From NCBI RefSeq assembly GCF_910594005.1, contig NC_057819.1, positions 126,949,669 to 127,013,668 of the forward strand: DNA of 64,000 nucleotides. The letters are read 5' to 3'. A program made the translations under genes and the position numbers. The notes beneath the pieces were generated by a model. The model did not search any database. It worked only from the letters and a program-made list of their open reading frames with translations, and was not told where the DNA came from. The DNA is from Cervus elaphus. Lineage: Eukaryota > Chordata > Mammalia > Artiodactyla > Cervidae. Shown one piece after another: positions 12,001 through 33,569 of the stretch. Every line of letters begins with the position of its first letter. Position 1 is the first letter of the stretch.

Positions 12001-15000
12001 GCCCACTCTTCTGCCACTTTGCCTCACCAGTTCCCAGATGACAGGAAGCCACAGCCCCACGGCCTAACTGTGTAACCTCGGACAGGTGCCTTCACCTCTC
12101 TGAGCCTCAGTTTCCCTACCTGTCAGAGATCTGCTGCCTCTGGGGTGCTTGGCTCAGATGTAGAAACCAAGTCATCTATGGTGGCGGAGGCCAGCCGGGA
12201 ATAAAAGAAGCTACACATTAACCCTCCACCAATTTTCCCAGGCGCTGGGCACTCACCATCTCATGTCATCTCTGCTGCATCACCCCATTTCACAGCAGAG
12301 AACACTGAGGCTCAGAAGTCATACCTTGCTCGGTCTCCCAGCGGGTAGGTGGCCAAGCTAGAGTGTGAGCCCCCTCAGCTCTCACTTCTCAATAAGAGGA
12401 CCTCGGTGGCTCCAAAACGAGGTGGAGGGATGGAACTGGTTATCTGTGCAGAGAGCCACTCTGGTCTGAAGGGCCTGGCTGGCCCACGTCCACGTGTCCC
12501 AGAGCCCTTGCAGCAGGCGTCGGGACTGGGGCCAGCTTCTTCCAGGGATGGAGCAAGCCCCAGGGCAGGATTCTGGGAAGTCTGGTTTATTAGCTCCTTA
12601 GTGACTGTTTACAAGCTGAAAAGTGTTTGCCTGGCATCTTCGCTCGGTGCTGACGGCCGACCCCAGCCTCCAGGGGTAAGGGGCACCCAGCATCCCATCA
12701 GGAGCGTGTTGAGGTGAGCAAGCCCGGGCAGCCCAGGGCCTGACAGTGGGTGAAGTGCCTAACCTCTCTGTGGAATATCAGGCTTTGTCCCTTGGCTCCC
12801 CAGGCTCCCAGGGTGACCCCTAGGTGACAGAGCCTCAGATCTCAAGAGGCTCCTTAGCCTCTTATGCATAACACACCGAAGCTCAGAGACGCCAAGTGGC
12901 TTGCTCAGTATCCCACAGCGCTTAGGGCCGGGCCTCTGACCCCGTCTCCCCGAGTGGGACAGCTTTCTCATTGTCTGGAGCCAGGCCGCAAGGCGTGGGT
13001 GGAAACTGGGTGGCCTCCGCCCTCGAGAGCACGGGACAGAGGCCTGTTCTGTGTGCTGGGGTTGGTCGTGTCTGGAAACGCCTCGGGGTCTGGGAGCCCC
13101 CAGCAGGAGGGACGTGGCCTCTCCTCCTCCCCCACCCTCATTGCATCCATCCCCCCCCACCACTGAGCATGTGCTAGGTCCTACCGGTTCCGAGGACCAG
13201 TGGAAACCCAGCTCCCAGTACCTGAAGATCCTGAGAGAGGCAAAATCCTCACGAGTGTTCGGAGCAAAGCCTGGTTCGTGCCAGGCCTGGGTCAGCATGG
13301 TGCCCAGTGGTGCATGTCCCCCCACCCCCCCAGGCTCCCTCCTGTGCCCTGGTATCCAGCCTGGATGGACCAGAGCCTTCTGGCTGTGCTCCGGGAACAA
13401 CAGAACCAGGAGGGAATAGACCACCTTCCCAGAGGAGGCCAGGCTGCCAGGCAGAGCATCCCAGGATCAGCCACTCCATCCCTTCCCGCTGTTGTCCTTG
13501 AGCGGCCTTCAGCCCCCAGCCGCTGGAGGCTGTGACTTGTCTGAGGTCTGGAAGGTCTCTGCCCAGCTGCTGCCCCTGGTCTGCTTCCATCAGCAGCTCC
13601 TGGAGGCCAGGGATTCCCAGTGGGGCCTCGGGGAGGGCACCGTGGTGGACAGGGCCCAGCCTCGTGGTCGGTTGGGGCCATCTGGTGGCAATTCCCTCCC
13701 AATAATGCCTGTCCCCGCATGTTACCACACCTTAGGATGGGGGTCTGTGGGGCTTGGGCAGTTCCAGCTGGTTTCTGGAATTGGGGTCCCCACAGGGGAT
13801 GGGGCATTCACATGTCTGCCAGCCAGCCCCCCACTGGTGTGTGGTCCTGAGCAAACCTCCGGGTGGTACAGGGTGGGGACTGGGAACACGGCAACCTGTC
13901 CTCCTCGCCCCTACACGCTCTTGGCAGCAGCCTGGAGCTCGGCGCCCGCTTCCTGTGTCTGTGGTCGGCCGTGACTCCCAAGCCTATCCAACTGGGTCAC
14001 GGGGAACCCAAGCCTGGTTTCGGATGGGGAAGGTCACCAGGTCCTTGAACCTGCGTTCAGGTTCTTTATCTTCTCTAGTTTGAGCAAAAAGCAGGATAAA
14101 TCCGGGCCTCCCTGGGCCAGGGCCCTCTGTGAGTGGGGCCTCTCCCTGTGGTTGGGGTGCCAACCCACAAGTGGTTTCATTTTTCCTGTCTGTTGGGGGG
14201 AGCTGGGCTGAAGGGCGTCCTGTGAAATAAGTCTGCCAGCTGGCTCCCCTGGGAAAGTGGGTGCTTGCCAGGAGGAAGGGGCTCCTGGGGAGGGCTCCCG
14301 CTGGCCTCTGGAGACAGATGGGCATCCCTTCCCGACTCCTCTAACTCTGATGGTGGGGTTTGCGGCCTCCACCTGGGACACTTGCCTCCCTCCCTTTTCA
14401 TCTGGCCGTTTTTGGTCTTCCTGATCCTGTCTGACCCTCAGCTGGCCTTCTTGGCTCTTTCCTGCCAGGCTCTCCTATTCGCACTCACTCTTGCCGGGGC
14501 AGGGAGGCATTCAGGGTGAGTCACTGGCTGCTTGGGCCAGTGTGGGGCCGCGGGTAGGGAGCCCGGCCAGGTGGCACCTTTTACACAAGCTGCCCCTTGC
14601 CAGGCCTTGCGGCAGCCAGAGCAGCCCCCTGCTTCCCGCCGGCCCCCACCCCAGCTCAGCAGAACCAGGGCTTTCGCTGGGAAGTTGCACACTGCCTGAG
14701 GGCCTGCTTCCTCCTTGCCGCTTTCTAAAACTGACCCGGTTCCCAGAACGGCTGTGGGGAGGAAAAAAGCGGGTTTCGGTTTCTGTGACAGGGAAGCAAG
14801 GAGGGGGGAGAGGCCACTTCCTCGCCCCCGGCCCTCACCCCGACATCCTGTGATTCAGCGGGGGGGACAGGCAGGACCCAGCCGCCTGGCCGCCTCCCTT
14901 CCCTCCAGACTGCCCGCCCGCCACCAGCTGGGGGGAACCTCTGGGCCAGATGGTGGTTTCTTCTTCCTCTGTTTGGGGGGCCTGGGGCCCTCGCTTTGGG

Positions 15001-17514
15001 GGATCCCCTAACCTTCCTGACCTTATCTCATGGTTCAGAAAGCCCCTCTCGGGAGGGGCGGCTCACCCTTCCTCCCCTGTGTCCCCACGTCTGGCCACAC
15101 GCAGGCAGAGTCGTGCCTCAAGTTGCCCTGCCTGCTTCTGGCTCGGGAGGTCCTCAGAGCCCCGGGGGGTGTGGAAAATCCATCCACCCTGAGCAAGACC
15201 CGGGGTTGGCTTCAGAAACCAGCTGGTATGTTGGGGGGGTGGGCAGGTGGAGAGAGAAACAGGACACCAGAGTCAGACTCCCAGGGATGGAGCCACACCT
15301 GGGGGCAGGTGGGGAGGGGACGGTGGGCCCGTGCAGCCTGGGGAGGGGGCAGCTGCCCACTGTGGGGAGGCCTGGCTTGTCCTGGCTGTCGCTGCCAGGA
15401 CGGGGCTCAGCTGGCAGTGCCCGGCCCCACCCTGTGGGGAAACCGGATTCCCTGGCGAAACCAGCGTGCAGTGTCTGAGTCTGCGTTTCTGCCATGGGTG
15501 TCTGATCCTAGGCTATGCCTCTGGGCGTGGAGGTGGTGGGGTTTCAGACCCTGGGTGTTCCTTGGGGTGACTTGAACTCTGTACTGCACTTGCTCTGGGG
15601 ATGTACCCCCCTACTCCAGGCTGGACCCCCTTCCTCTCCCCAGGCCCCTTTGGTGTCTCCTGGGTACCCTGGGACTGAAGGCCTTTTTCTGGGACAGGCC
15701 CCCACCAAGGCCAGAATTTTTATAGTCAGGTGGCAGTGGTCCAGCCAGGTGGGTCAGGCCCTCAAACCTCTCCGCCCCCGATCCGTGGGCTGGATGCTGC
15801 AGCAGGCCTGGGGGGGGTCTCAGAGAGCAGCGGATGTGACTGGGTCAGGAGGAAGCCTGGTCCCAGGATGTCACAATTTCCTCTGCAATGAGCAAGCACT
15901 TTTGGGGTGCGGGAGATAAGCATTGGGCGGGGCAGGCGCTCCCAGCACTCCAGCACTTTTTCTGCCATCTGGGCTCCTCCACGCCCTAGACTTGGGTTAT
16001 GACAGGCGCCCAGAGCTGTCCACGACCCCCGAATCTACCCCAGACACCTGCCACCCCCAGCTCCTCCCTCCCTAAGTCCGGATGCAGGGGCTGGGCTTCT
16101 GGTACCCCCGCCCCCCGTGTCTGCATCAGCTGGGGCACACCCCCTCTACAGGGGGAGAGTGACCGAGGCAAAGTGGTGTTTTTATGCCCAATATGTGGGC
16201 TCAAGGATGTCATGGCAGGTCATCATTTTGTCCAACCGCCTTGCTTAACGAGAAGGAAACTGAGGCTGTGGAGGTCACGCTGCTTACAGGCCAAGGCTCT
16301 GGGCACCACGCTACAAGGACAGTTAAATGGCTCCATGTGAAAATGCGCCCCCGCCCTGCCTCTGCTCTCTGGAACTGGCCACTTCTCTTCGGGACTGCTA
16401 GGATTTCCCCGGGGTGGGTCCAGTCCCCCCTCCTCCCCCAGCCTTGGACTGAGTCTGCCCTTCTTCTCATCAGGAGCTCCGAGTCACCCAGGGATCCTAC
16501 CTATTTGGTGACCTTACTGAGCTCAGGCTGGGCAGCCCCAGACTCCCCCCAGCTTCCCCCACTGCCTCCCCTCATCCTTGGTGCCAGTTTCCCAAGGCGG
16601 TGCCCGCCTGATGCCCTCTCACCGCGCCCTGGTCCCGGGGTGGCCCAGCAGGAGAAGTTTCCGTGCCGGGGCCCCAGGTGAGGCTGTTGTCATGGAGCAG
16701 TCCCCTGAGTGGTGCCAAGTGGCTTCTGAGGTGCCTGCTGACAGCCCCTCTGCCCTGGGGTGTGGGTCAGAACTCCCCACACGTGGGATAGAAGGAAGGA
16801 TGCCCAAGTCTTGGTCGAGCCTTAAGCAGGAAGCGTCCTGGGCCCCCAGCTGGGCCTCAGATAGCTCTCTGGCACCCCTTCTATACCCAGAGCTCCTCTC
16901 ATCTGCAGTTATAGGACTGGAGGTGAAAGGCCCTGCTCAAAGCCAGAGGACTGCTGCCCTGTGGAATCTAGGGGGTCCCAGGCCCTCCCCCAGCCTCCAG
17001 TTAACCCCATGGCAGCCCCTTGGGCACCTCTGGTGACCCCAGGCCACTGAGGAGCACAGCTTGCAAAGAGCTGAGATGTTCGACCAAGTTTCTCTCCAGG
17101 CTGGGCTCTGCTCTGTCTCCCTGATAGGAGGCTCTCTGGCCCCGCGTGTACTCCGGATTTAGGGAGAAGGGGCTTCTGTTTCCAAAGAGGCTTCAGGCCC
17201 TGTAGCCAGAGCAGCCTGAGTCCCAGCTGCTCCCCATCCTGGCTGTGTGAGCTTGGGCAAGTTACTCAACCCCTCTGAGCCTCCATTCTTACCCACAAAA
17301 TGATAGTTGATAACATCTACCTCGAAGCAAGTTTCGAGGACTGAGTGGGATAATGCACATAAACGGTCAGGCAAGGCCTGGCCCACCTGGGGTCCTGACC
17401 CGGTCCTGCCCCCAGCGGCCCTCAGGGGCTCCATCAAGGGGCCCCTACTCTGCTACACCAGCGTGTCCCCTATGCAGGGCTTCTCAGAAGCAAAGGCATG
17501 CCCTCAAGTTGTTC

Positions 17515-17870
17515 ACTTTTTTTTCTTTTCTTTTGGCCGCAGCACACAGCATGTGGGATCTTAGTTCCCCAGCCAGGGGTCAAACTCGCACTCCCTGCAG
17601 CAGAAGCACAGAGTCTTAACCCCTGGACCACCAGGGAAGTCCCACGAGTTGTTCACTTTTTAATCCTTTTATGGTGTGTGTGTGTGTGTGTGTGTGTTAG
17701 TTACTCAGTTGTATCTCTTTGTGACCCCACAGACTGTAGCCCGCCAGGCTCCTCTGTCCATGGAATTCTCCAGACAAAAATACTGGAATGGGTAGCCGTT
17801 CCCTTCTCCAGGAGATCTTCCCAGCCTAGGGACTGAACCTGGGTCTCCTGCATTGCAGACATAGATTTCA
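17515..17870 (-). mobile_element. Two adjacent reversed SINEs with a (TG)n run
   Basis: 17,517-17,645 is a reversed tRNA-derived SINE ending GGGAAGTCCC. 17,672-17,870 is a reversed Bov-A2-type SINE whose end carries a (TG)n microsatellite at about 17,674-17,697. Confidence 0.8.
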
Positions 17871-18325
17871 CCTAAACTAATTGTTAAAGAGCCGAAATGA
17901 CAGCAAAACATGTCTGAATCCTTTAAACACTGCCTTGAATATCTGGCTTTGTCTAATTGAGAAGAAATCTTGATCAGAAGATAGCCAATAATGCCTGCAC
18001 TTTTAAAAGTTCAGTGTTTCTAGTAAAGTTCTCTAGAAACAAGAAAAGAAAGTAGGAAGTGTATTGATTATGGTTCCCAACCCAGAGCATGGGTCTTTAT
18101 GTGGTTTTGTTAAGTACACGCCCAGAGGCCCCTGGCGTCCGGGCGCCCTGAAGAACCTAGCTCATCACCACAAGGGGTGAAGAAGAGGGGGTTATTTCTT
18201 AATCCCCCACCTTTGAAGCTGGTGGAATGATCCCCATTTCATAGATGAGAAGACTGAGGTCAAGAAGATGGAAAGATGCATTGGTCCTGACATACCCCCT
18301 TGAGCCTGCCTTCCCTTCCTTATAG

Positions 18326-18523
18326 GCTGTGAGCACCAAGGAAGCGACCCTGCCTGACCTGGAGTCATCTGTCTTTCCATCTGTCTCTGCATCCAGCCAC
18401 CTCTCCACAGAGCTGAGACTTGACCCCAGAGCATCTCTGCAGAGTGAGGAAAGGACTAGAACATGCTCTAAAGTCCTCAGCAACAAGACCCAGGGAACTG
18501 CGAGCTCAGCCCACAGCCTGAAG
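18326..18523 (+). other. Possible extra noncoding exon in RHBDF2 intron 1
   Basis: A pyrimidine-rich acceptor (CTTCCTTATAG|G at 18,325) and a good donor (CTGAAG|GTAGGAAG at 18,523) bracket 198 bp of repeat-free sequence on the RHBDF2 strand. It could be an alternative 5'UTR exon, but splice-site pairs occur by chance and no coding or homology evidence backs it. Confidence 0.2.
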
Positions 18524-18883
18524 GTAGGAAGCTGGGTAGCCGAGTGGCATGGACCCCAGCTACCAGCTGCTCTCCTTGCTTGCTTATCTGACTTTCAACA
18601 AGTCTGTACTGATGCTACCCATGGGCCAGCACTCCACTGACGGTAGAGATGCAGCTGTGAATGAGGCAGAAAGAGGGAGACAGGCAGGGTGAAGTGATGG
18701 AGACACGTGGGGTGGGAGGGGTGCTGCCTCAGGCAGTCAGGGAGGGCTCTTTGAAGGAGGTGGTGCTCAAGCTGGGACCTGAATGACGAAAGGAGTCACC
18801 TCTGTGCACAAGTGCTAATTGATCTGGGGAGAGCCAGCAGGGTCCCAACCAGAGGCCCAACATTTATGGAGCATGCACCTGTA

Positions 18884-20160
18884 ACTTTTTTTTTTAACCG
18901 CCTTTATTGAGATATAGTTGACATTTGATTTATACAATTCATGTAAAATTCATCTACTTTAGGACATTTTCATCATCTCAGAAGGAAACCCCCATCCTTT
19001 AGCTGTCACCCCCAGCCCTAAGCCATGACTCATTCTTCTGTCTCTCTAGATTTGCCTCTTCTAGACTTGCATTTGGACCCCTGGAGTATGTGGTCTATTT
19101 GTGTCTGACTTCTTTCATTTAGCCTAACGTGCTCCAGGTTCATCTGTGTTTAGCCTGGCTCAGTGAGTCATTCCACTTCGTGGCTGAGTAATAGTCCCTT
19201 GTGTGGATTTAGTACATTTTGTTTACCCATTTGTATGTTTTTTTCCCCGCAAAGATTATAGTACACTTTTTTTTAAAACCTTTATTTTATATTGGGGTAT
19301 AGATGGTGTATCATGTTGTGTTAGTTTCAAGTGTACAGCAAAGTGATTCAGTTATACATGTACATATATCTATCCTTTTTCAGATTCTTTTCCCATATTG
19401 CAGAATTTTTTTTTTTTTTTAATTACACTGGGTCTTCACTGCTGTTCACGGGCTTTCTCTAGTTGTGGAGAGAAGTGGCTACTCTCCGTTGTGGTGTGCA
19501 GGCTTCTCTTTGCGGTGGCTCCTCTCATGGTGGAGCACGGGCTTCAGTAGTTGCAGTGCGTAGGTGCGATAGTTGTGGCTCAGAGGCTCGAGAGAGCAAG
19601 CTCAGAAGTTAGGATGCACCGGCTTAGTTGCTCCGAGATATGTGGGATCTTCCAGGACCACGGTTCAAAGCCATGTCCCCTGCATTGGCAGGTGGATTCT
19701 TATCCACGGTGACACCAGGGAAGACCCACTGCAGAATGCTGAGCAGAGTTCCCTGTGCTATATGGTAGGTCCTTGTTGATTGTCTATTTTGTATATAGTA
19801 GTGAGGAAGGAAGGAAGGGGTGTGTGCTCAGTCATATCCGACCCTTTGCAGCCCCGTGGACTGTGTAACCCGCCAGGCTCCTCTGTCCATGGGATTTCTC
19901 AGGCAAGAATGCTGGAGTGGGTTACCATTCCCTTCTCCAGGGGATTGTCCCAACCCAGGGATCGAACCCTTGTCCCATGAGTCTCCTGTCAGGAGCATTC
20001 TTTACCTCTATGCCACAGGGAGCCCCAGGTATAGTAGTGTGTATATGTTAATCCCAAGCTCCTAATCTCTCTCTCCCTTTTTCCACTTGTATTTTGATGA
20101 ACATTTGGGTTGTTTCCACCTTTTGAGTTCCAGTGAACGTGGCCCTGTGAACATTCCAGA
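18884..20160 (-). mobile_element. Nested L1 3' ends with two SINE insertions
   Basis: An older L1 3' UTR, reversed (poly-T start at 18,887, resuming at about 20,095), is interrupted by a younger L1 3' end (from about 19,264, TTTTAAAACCTTTATTTTAT). That in turn holds a reversed tRNA-derived SINE (about 19,408-19,735) and a reversed Bov-A2-type SINE (about 19,815-20,030). The order of insertion can be read from the nesting. Confidence 0.7.
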
Positions 20161-21064
20161 ATGGCTGTCTGTGGCCGTGCCGCCTAAGTGCGTGTCAAGC
20201 GTGCAATCATGTGATGCCCAGGATGTCTCTTTAGGGGAGGGGGTTATTCCCCCTTAAGGTGAGGACCTAGGTGACCAGTGATCAGATGCAAGTCAAGCCC
20301 CAGGCCACCCAGCTCCAGTCTGTGCTTTTGACCATGACCCCCCAGCACCTCCTAATAGAGCTTGGCAGGTGTGGGGCAGTGAGGGACCCCAGGTGGCCTG
20401 ATTGGGGTGAGGAGGGGGACCAAGGAGGAGATGAAGGGACGAAGGTCCCAGAGGCCCCAGTGAGAAGTTTGGACTTGGTTTTAAGTGAGAACTGGAGATC
20501 CTGGCCTAGTGTTGAGCATGGTATGATTTGTGCTTTTAAAAGGCAAACTCTGCCACTAGGGGGAAATGGTCCTGGGGTGAGGGCTCGAGGGGGCAGCAGG
20601 TCAGGAGGAGTCAGGAGGCTGCTGGGACCCTTCAGGTGAGAGGCGGTGGTGCCTCACCCGGGGGCCGGGCAGGGTTGGGAAAGAAGGCAGACTCGAAACA
20701 AAGGTGTCCGCTGTGTTGCCCTGACATCCGGCACCTTGGCCACATGTGTCCCCACCCCGATCAGAAGATGGATGTGAGGGAAGGGAAATCAGACCTGCCC
20801 CAGCAGCCTTGGGATGCAAGGAGAGGAAACAGCAAAGGGTTTTAGCAAGACAGAGGTCACAGGGCAGAGTGAGAGGTGAAATGGAGAGACCGGTCAAGTC
20901 AGAGGATGTTCGTTCTGTTGGGTCAAAGAGGGAGTGGGAGTCAGCGTCACCTGTGAGGATGGAAAAGCCCCAGATGGGGGTAAGTTGCCACTTCCTCCTG
21001 GCTGGGCCATTTGGAAAGTTCCTCTGAAATTCAAGACACACTTTTCTTCAGTCCAGTAGTTCCC

Positions 21065-21715
21065 CTTCGAAGTTTGTCTTGTTATAAAACTCAGAGGTGG
21101 TGCTAGTGGGAAAAAACCTGCCAATGCAGTTTCATGAGACCTGGGTTCAATCCTTGAGTCAGGAAGATCCCCTGGAGGTCATGGCAACCCAATAGTATTC
21201 TTGCCTGGAGAATCCCCATGGACAGAGGAGCCTGGTGGGCCACAGTCCACGGGGTCACACAGAATCGGACAGGACTGAAGCAGTGTAGCATGGCATAACA
21301 CACGTGATATAGGCAAGGGTGTTCCTTAACACTGGACACAAATCTAAGCTGCCATCAGTCTGGAGTTAAGTAAATCTTGGTACATTCCGTTCTTAGAAAC
21401 CTTCCCAGTCTTCAAGACAGATCAGGTAGGCCTGTCTGTCTGCATTGACAGAGAAGGATGTCCACGCTGTAGAGAAATATGAGTGCATCTAAAGTGTTAA
21501 GCGGCCTTCCCTGGCGTCTCAGTGATAAAGAATCTGCCTGCCAGTGCAGGAGATACAAGTTCGATCCCTGGGTCGGGAAGATCACCTGGAGAAGGAAATG
21601 GCCCCCTACTCCGGTATTCTTGATTGGAAGAATTCCATGGGCAGAGGCGCCTGGTGGGCTACAGTCCGTGGGGTCTCAGAGTCGGAACGACTTAGCAAGT
21701 AAACAGCAACAATGA
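21065..21715 (+). mobile_element. Two Bov-tA/Bov-A2-type SINEs
   Basis: Copies at about 21,065-21,300 and 21,500-21,715 share the head GTGATAAAGAATCTGCCTGC or a decayed form of it, and the Bov-A body with CCATGGGCAGAGG-like text. About 200 bp of unique sequence lies between them. Confidence 0.8.
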
Positions 21716-22602
21716 AATGTTAAGTACTGTGTCCTTTTCCAGATGCACAAAAGCACCTGGAGATGTGCACACCAAGCTCTTTCCTGGAACACGGGGTGAC
21801 GGGCGGGCCAGCAGTTCACTTTCTTCTTTACTCGTCTGAGTGTTTTTCTCTTGCAATCCTCGTGTGTCATTTTTATCATTAAGATGTAATATTCTTCCTT
21901 TGTGAAAAGAAAAGAGTAACAGACAGATGGCAGTTTCACTTACTTTTGAAAGAGGAACTTGGCAGTCCAGGGGGACAGGGACTAGCCCGGTGGCTTTCTC
22001 ATGTTCCCAGGAGTTAGGCTGGACCTTCCCTTCCTCGCTCGCAGCCCAGGGATTCCTTCTCTGAGAACCACCCGCTCCCTGCACGGCTGCGGGTCCCTTG
22101 TTTGTGGGCGGCCTGGAGCCTTCTCCCCGTCCTCCCCAAGCCCTGCCCCAGGGACCAAGGCAGGGCCCTTTGTCCAAGGAATCTGCCCTCTGGCCCCCTG
22201 GCCTGCTCTAGCCAGACCTATGGGCAGGCCAAGATCACAGCCGCTCTGCATCCCTGGTCCTCACATTCCTTTCTGGGCGTGGTCCTTGCCTGAAGCAGAG
22301 ACTAGAAACGGAAGGAGGTGACAAGTTGGGGACCTCCCAGGCTCCTGCTGGCCAGAATGCAAATGAAGGATGAAAATAGACCTTCTCACCCCACCCAGCC
22401 CTACTCTGTGCGGCTGCGTGGTTTAATATCCGGAGTCAGGTTTGAACCAACTGTCCACAGGTTTTCAATCTGGGCTGCCTGCCGTGGCACACCCTGACAC
22501 CCTGCACTGTCCCCGTGTCCCCCGCCCCCGTCCTGCCGCCTCTCGACGATACACCTGTGCCCCCTCCGTTTCCCTTCCAGCTGCCCTGCCCCCTCGCCCA
22601 CC

Positions 22603-31443
<8,841 letters not shown>

Positions 31444-32450
31444 CCGCCTGCCCGGCGGGGCCAGCACGGCTGCTCCCACCCAGCTCAGAGGACGCGGGGG
31501 CTGTGTCTGGACCGAGCTGTCCACCTGCACAGCGCCCCCCCACACACCCCAGAGACTCCATGGGGCCGGCCCTGCTCCCAGGAGCTCCCTCCCCCAGGAG
31601 AGACGGAGTCCGAGGGGAGACGCTCCTAAAGGCGGGCTTCTCGGGGGGCCAAGGCCCCCCTTCCTCAGGCCCGGGCTGGGGAACACTCGGAGCCTGTGCG
31701 TCTCTGCAGCTCGGGGCCCAGGCCCTGATAGCCCCCCCGCTGCCCGGCCGTCGGGACCCCTCCTGGGTGGGGCGCTCCTTTCTTCCAGGGTCCTGGGCTG
31801 CTGCTCAGCCCCTACCTCCGGCTCCGCTGGTACAGTCCCCGCCCCGCCCTGTTACTGTGAGCGAGCTCCTCCCGGGGATGAGGCCGGGGTTCCCGCCGGG
31901 TTCCCAGCCCTGCCTGGCCATGGCCCCTCCCCTCTCGGCCCTGTGAGTCCATGCCTGGCTTCCATCAGTGGCCCGGTGAGCCTCCCCATTACGCTCCTGA
32001 ACCAGACCTCACGGGAGAGGCTTTGGCCGTGGTCTGGGGCAGAGAAGGAGCAAAGAGACACAGCTAGACTGGGAAGCTGAGAGCCTGGGCTGTTATCCAA
32101 CAGAAGCTGAACCTGCCAGCCCACCCCAGGGCCCCCAGTCCCTCCCAGCCAGCCCTTCCCCTCCAGTCCGTGTTCAGCCTCCTGGGGCTGGACGGATGCC
32201 AACCAGCTCCCCACCCTCTGCCTCCCTTCTGCCAAGAAAGGGGCAGGGCCACCCCATGGACCTGCGCCCAGGGGTTGCCCAAGGTCAATCAGGACCTTTT
32301 TTTTTAACCAATTTATATCATGGTCCTAACTTTTTAAAGTAACGCTAACTTTGTATGGACAATGTCTGAAATGGATTAAATGATATTCTTTAAGAAAGGA
32401 TTAGCTTTTGATCTGAGGCCTCAATAAAATAAAAGCTGGAACTTTACTTT
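31444..32450 (+). other. RHBDF2: RHBDF2 3'UTR and polyadenylation signals
   Basis: About 1 kb of repeat-free sequence ends in two overlapping AATAAA signals (32423-32428 and 32428-32433), placing cleavage near 32,445-32,455. The end is only about 650 bp from the predicted 3' end of AANAT copy 1 on the other strand. Confidence 0.85.
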
Positions 32451-33094
32451 GAGGGTTGGGTGGCAGGGGTCAGCCATGAGGAGCAGGGGACGGGCATGGC
32501 CCAAAGGATTTGTGGAAGCTTGGGGGAACTTCGAGGGATTTGTTAGGGGCAGTAACCAGGTTGGGGTCACCTGGAGGGTTTCAGGAGGTGCACTGAGACG
32601 ATGCTGGTAAATCCTTGGACTCCCGCGGTACCCCAGCCCCAGCTGCTTGTAGAGAGAGTCAGGGGTCTGGCTGGGCAGAGTGGAGGGCCTGGCAAAAGCC
32701 ATGTTGGGTGTGGGGGAGCAGCTCTTGGCCTTTCACTGCAGCTCCCCCCAGCCCTTCACCCCACACGCGATGTGGCACAACCACGGTTACTGTGGGCAGA
32801 GGACCCGGGGCACCTGGGGTGTGGGGGAGCTGAGAGGTGGCCCCTGCCCTTCCCTCCCCCCAGCTGCCCCCACTCCAGGGATGAGGACCAGAAGGGGTAG
32901 CCCTGGGTCTGGGGGGATAGGGGCTCCTTTGGTGAGGACGCAGAGGCAAGGCTGCAGGATGCCTCCCACTGTCCCCAGTTCACAGACCCAGCACGTGTGG
33001 GTGCAGTTTGGATGCAGGGGGTCCGGAGGGCCTGGCGTGGACAGAGAAGAACACAGAAGTACTGTGCCCCAGGAGGGCACCCGGGCTGGGAGCA

Positions 33095-33263
33095 GCCGCC
33101 CCGCCTTCTCTTTATTTCACCCATTCCCCCTGCTCCACCATCCGCTGGGAATCACCATCTCCCTTCAGACCAAGCGAAGCAGGGGGACGGCAGGGCAGAG
33201 AAGGGGACCGACTGGGGATTGGGTAGGAGTCCCTGACCGTGGGCTCCCCAGGGGGGCAGCAGG
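33095..33263 (-). other. AANAT: AANAT copy 1 3'UTR with AATAAA
   Basis: The reverse-strand AATAAA lies at 33116-33111 (TTTATT on plus), so the short 3'UTR should end near 33,095. Confidence 0.75.
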
Positions 33264-33569
33264 TCAGGGGTCACTGTTCCGGCGCAGGGCGGTGTGGCCC
33301 CGCAGGGAGCAGTGCATCTCCGTGAAGGTCAGCGAGCCCACGACGATGGCACATGGGCCCGCGGGATGGAAGCCAAACCTCTGGTAGAAGGGCACCAGCG
33401 CGTCCTCGCACATGAGCACGGCCCGGCGCACGGCCGGCTGGCCGCCCACGTGGTGCAGGTAGCGCCAGAGCAGGACGGAGCCCTTGCCCTGCCGCCGGAA
33501 GGTGCGGTGCACGGCCAGCACGTGCAGGTGGGCGGTGCGCCCCCCGGGCCTGTGCAGCGTCAGCGACTC
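33264..33569 (-). CDS. AANAT: AANAT copy 1, last exon (residues 107-207)
   Basis: It holds H120/H122 (AHLHVLAVHR), the RRQGKGS loop, EDALVPFYQRFGFHPAGPC with Y168, and the C-terminal RRNSDP with PKA site S205. TGA at 33266-33264. Confidence 0.95.
   Translation of the reverse strand, partial: ESLTLHRPGGRTAHLHVLAVHRTFRRQGKGSVLLWRYLHHVGGQPAVRRAVLMCEDALVPFYQRFGFHPAGPCAIVVGSLTFTEMHCSLRGHTALRRNSDP

Larger units (their letters stand above)
7697..22580 (+). other. RHBDF2: RHBDF2 intron 1
   Basis: About 14.9 kb between the presumed noncoding exon 1 and the first coding exon. It contains SINEs (near 10.79, 17.5, 17.7, 21.1 and 21.5 kb), a nested L1 complex (18.88-20.16 kb), MIR-like patches (about 12.06-12.16, 12.23-12.36, 16.22-16.33 and 17.21-17.35 kb), a (CA)n run at 10,090 and a (TG)n run at 17,674. 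I see no other gene in it. A possible extra noncoding exon is listed at 18,326. Confidence 0.6.
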
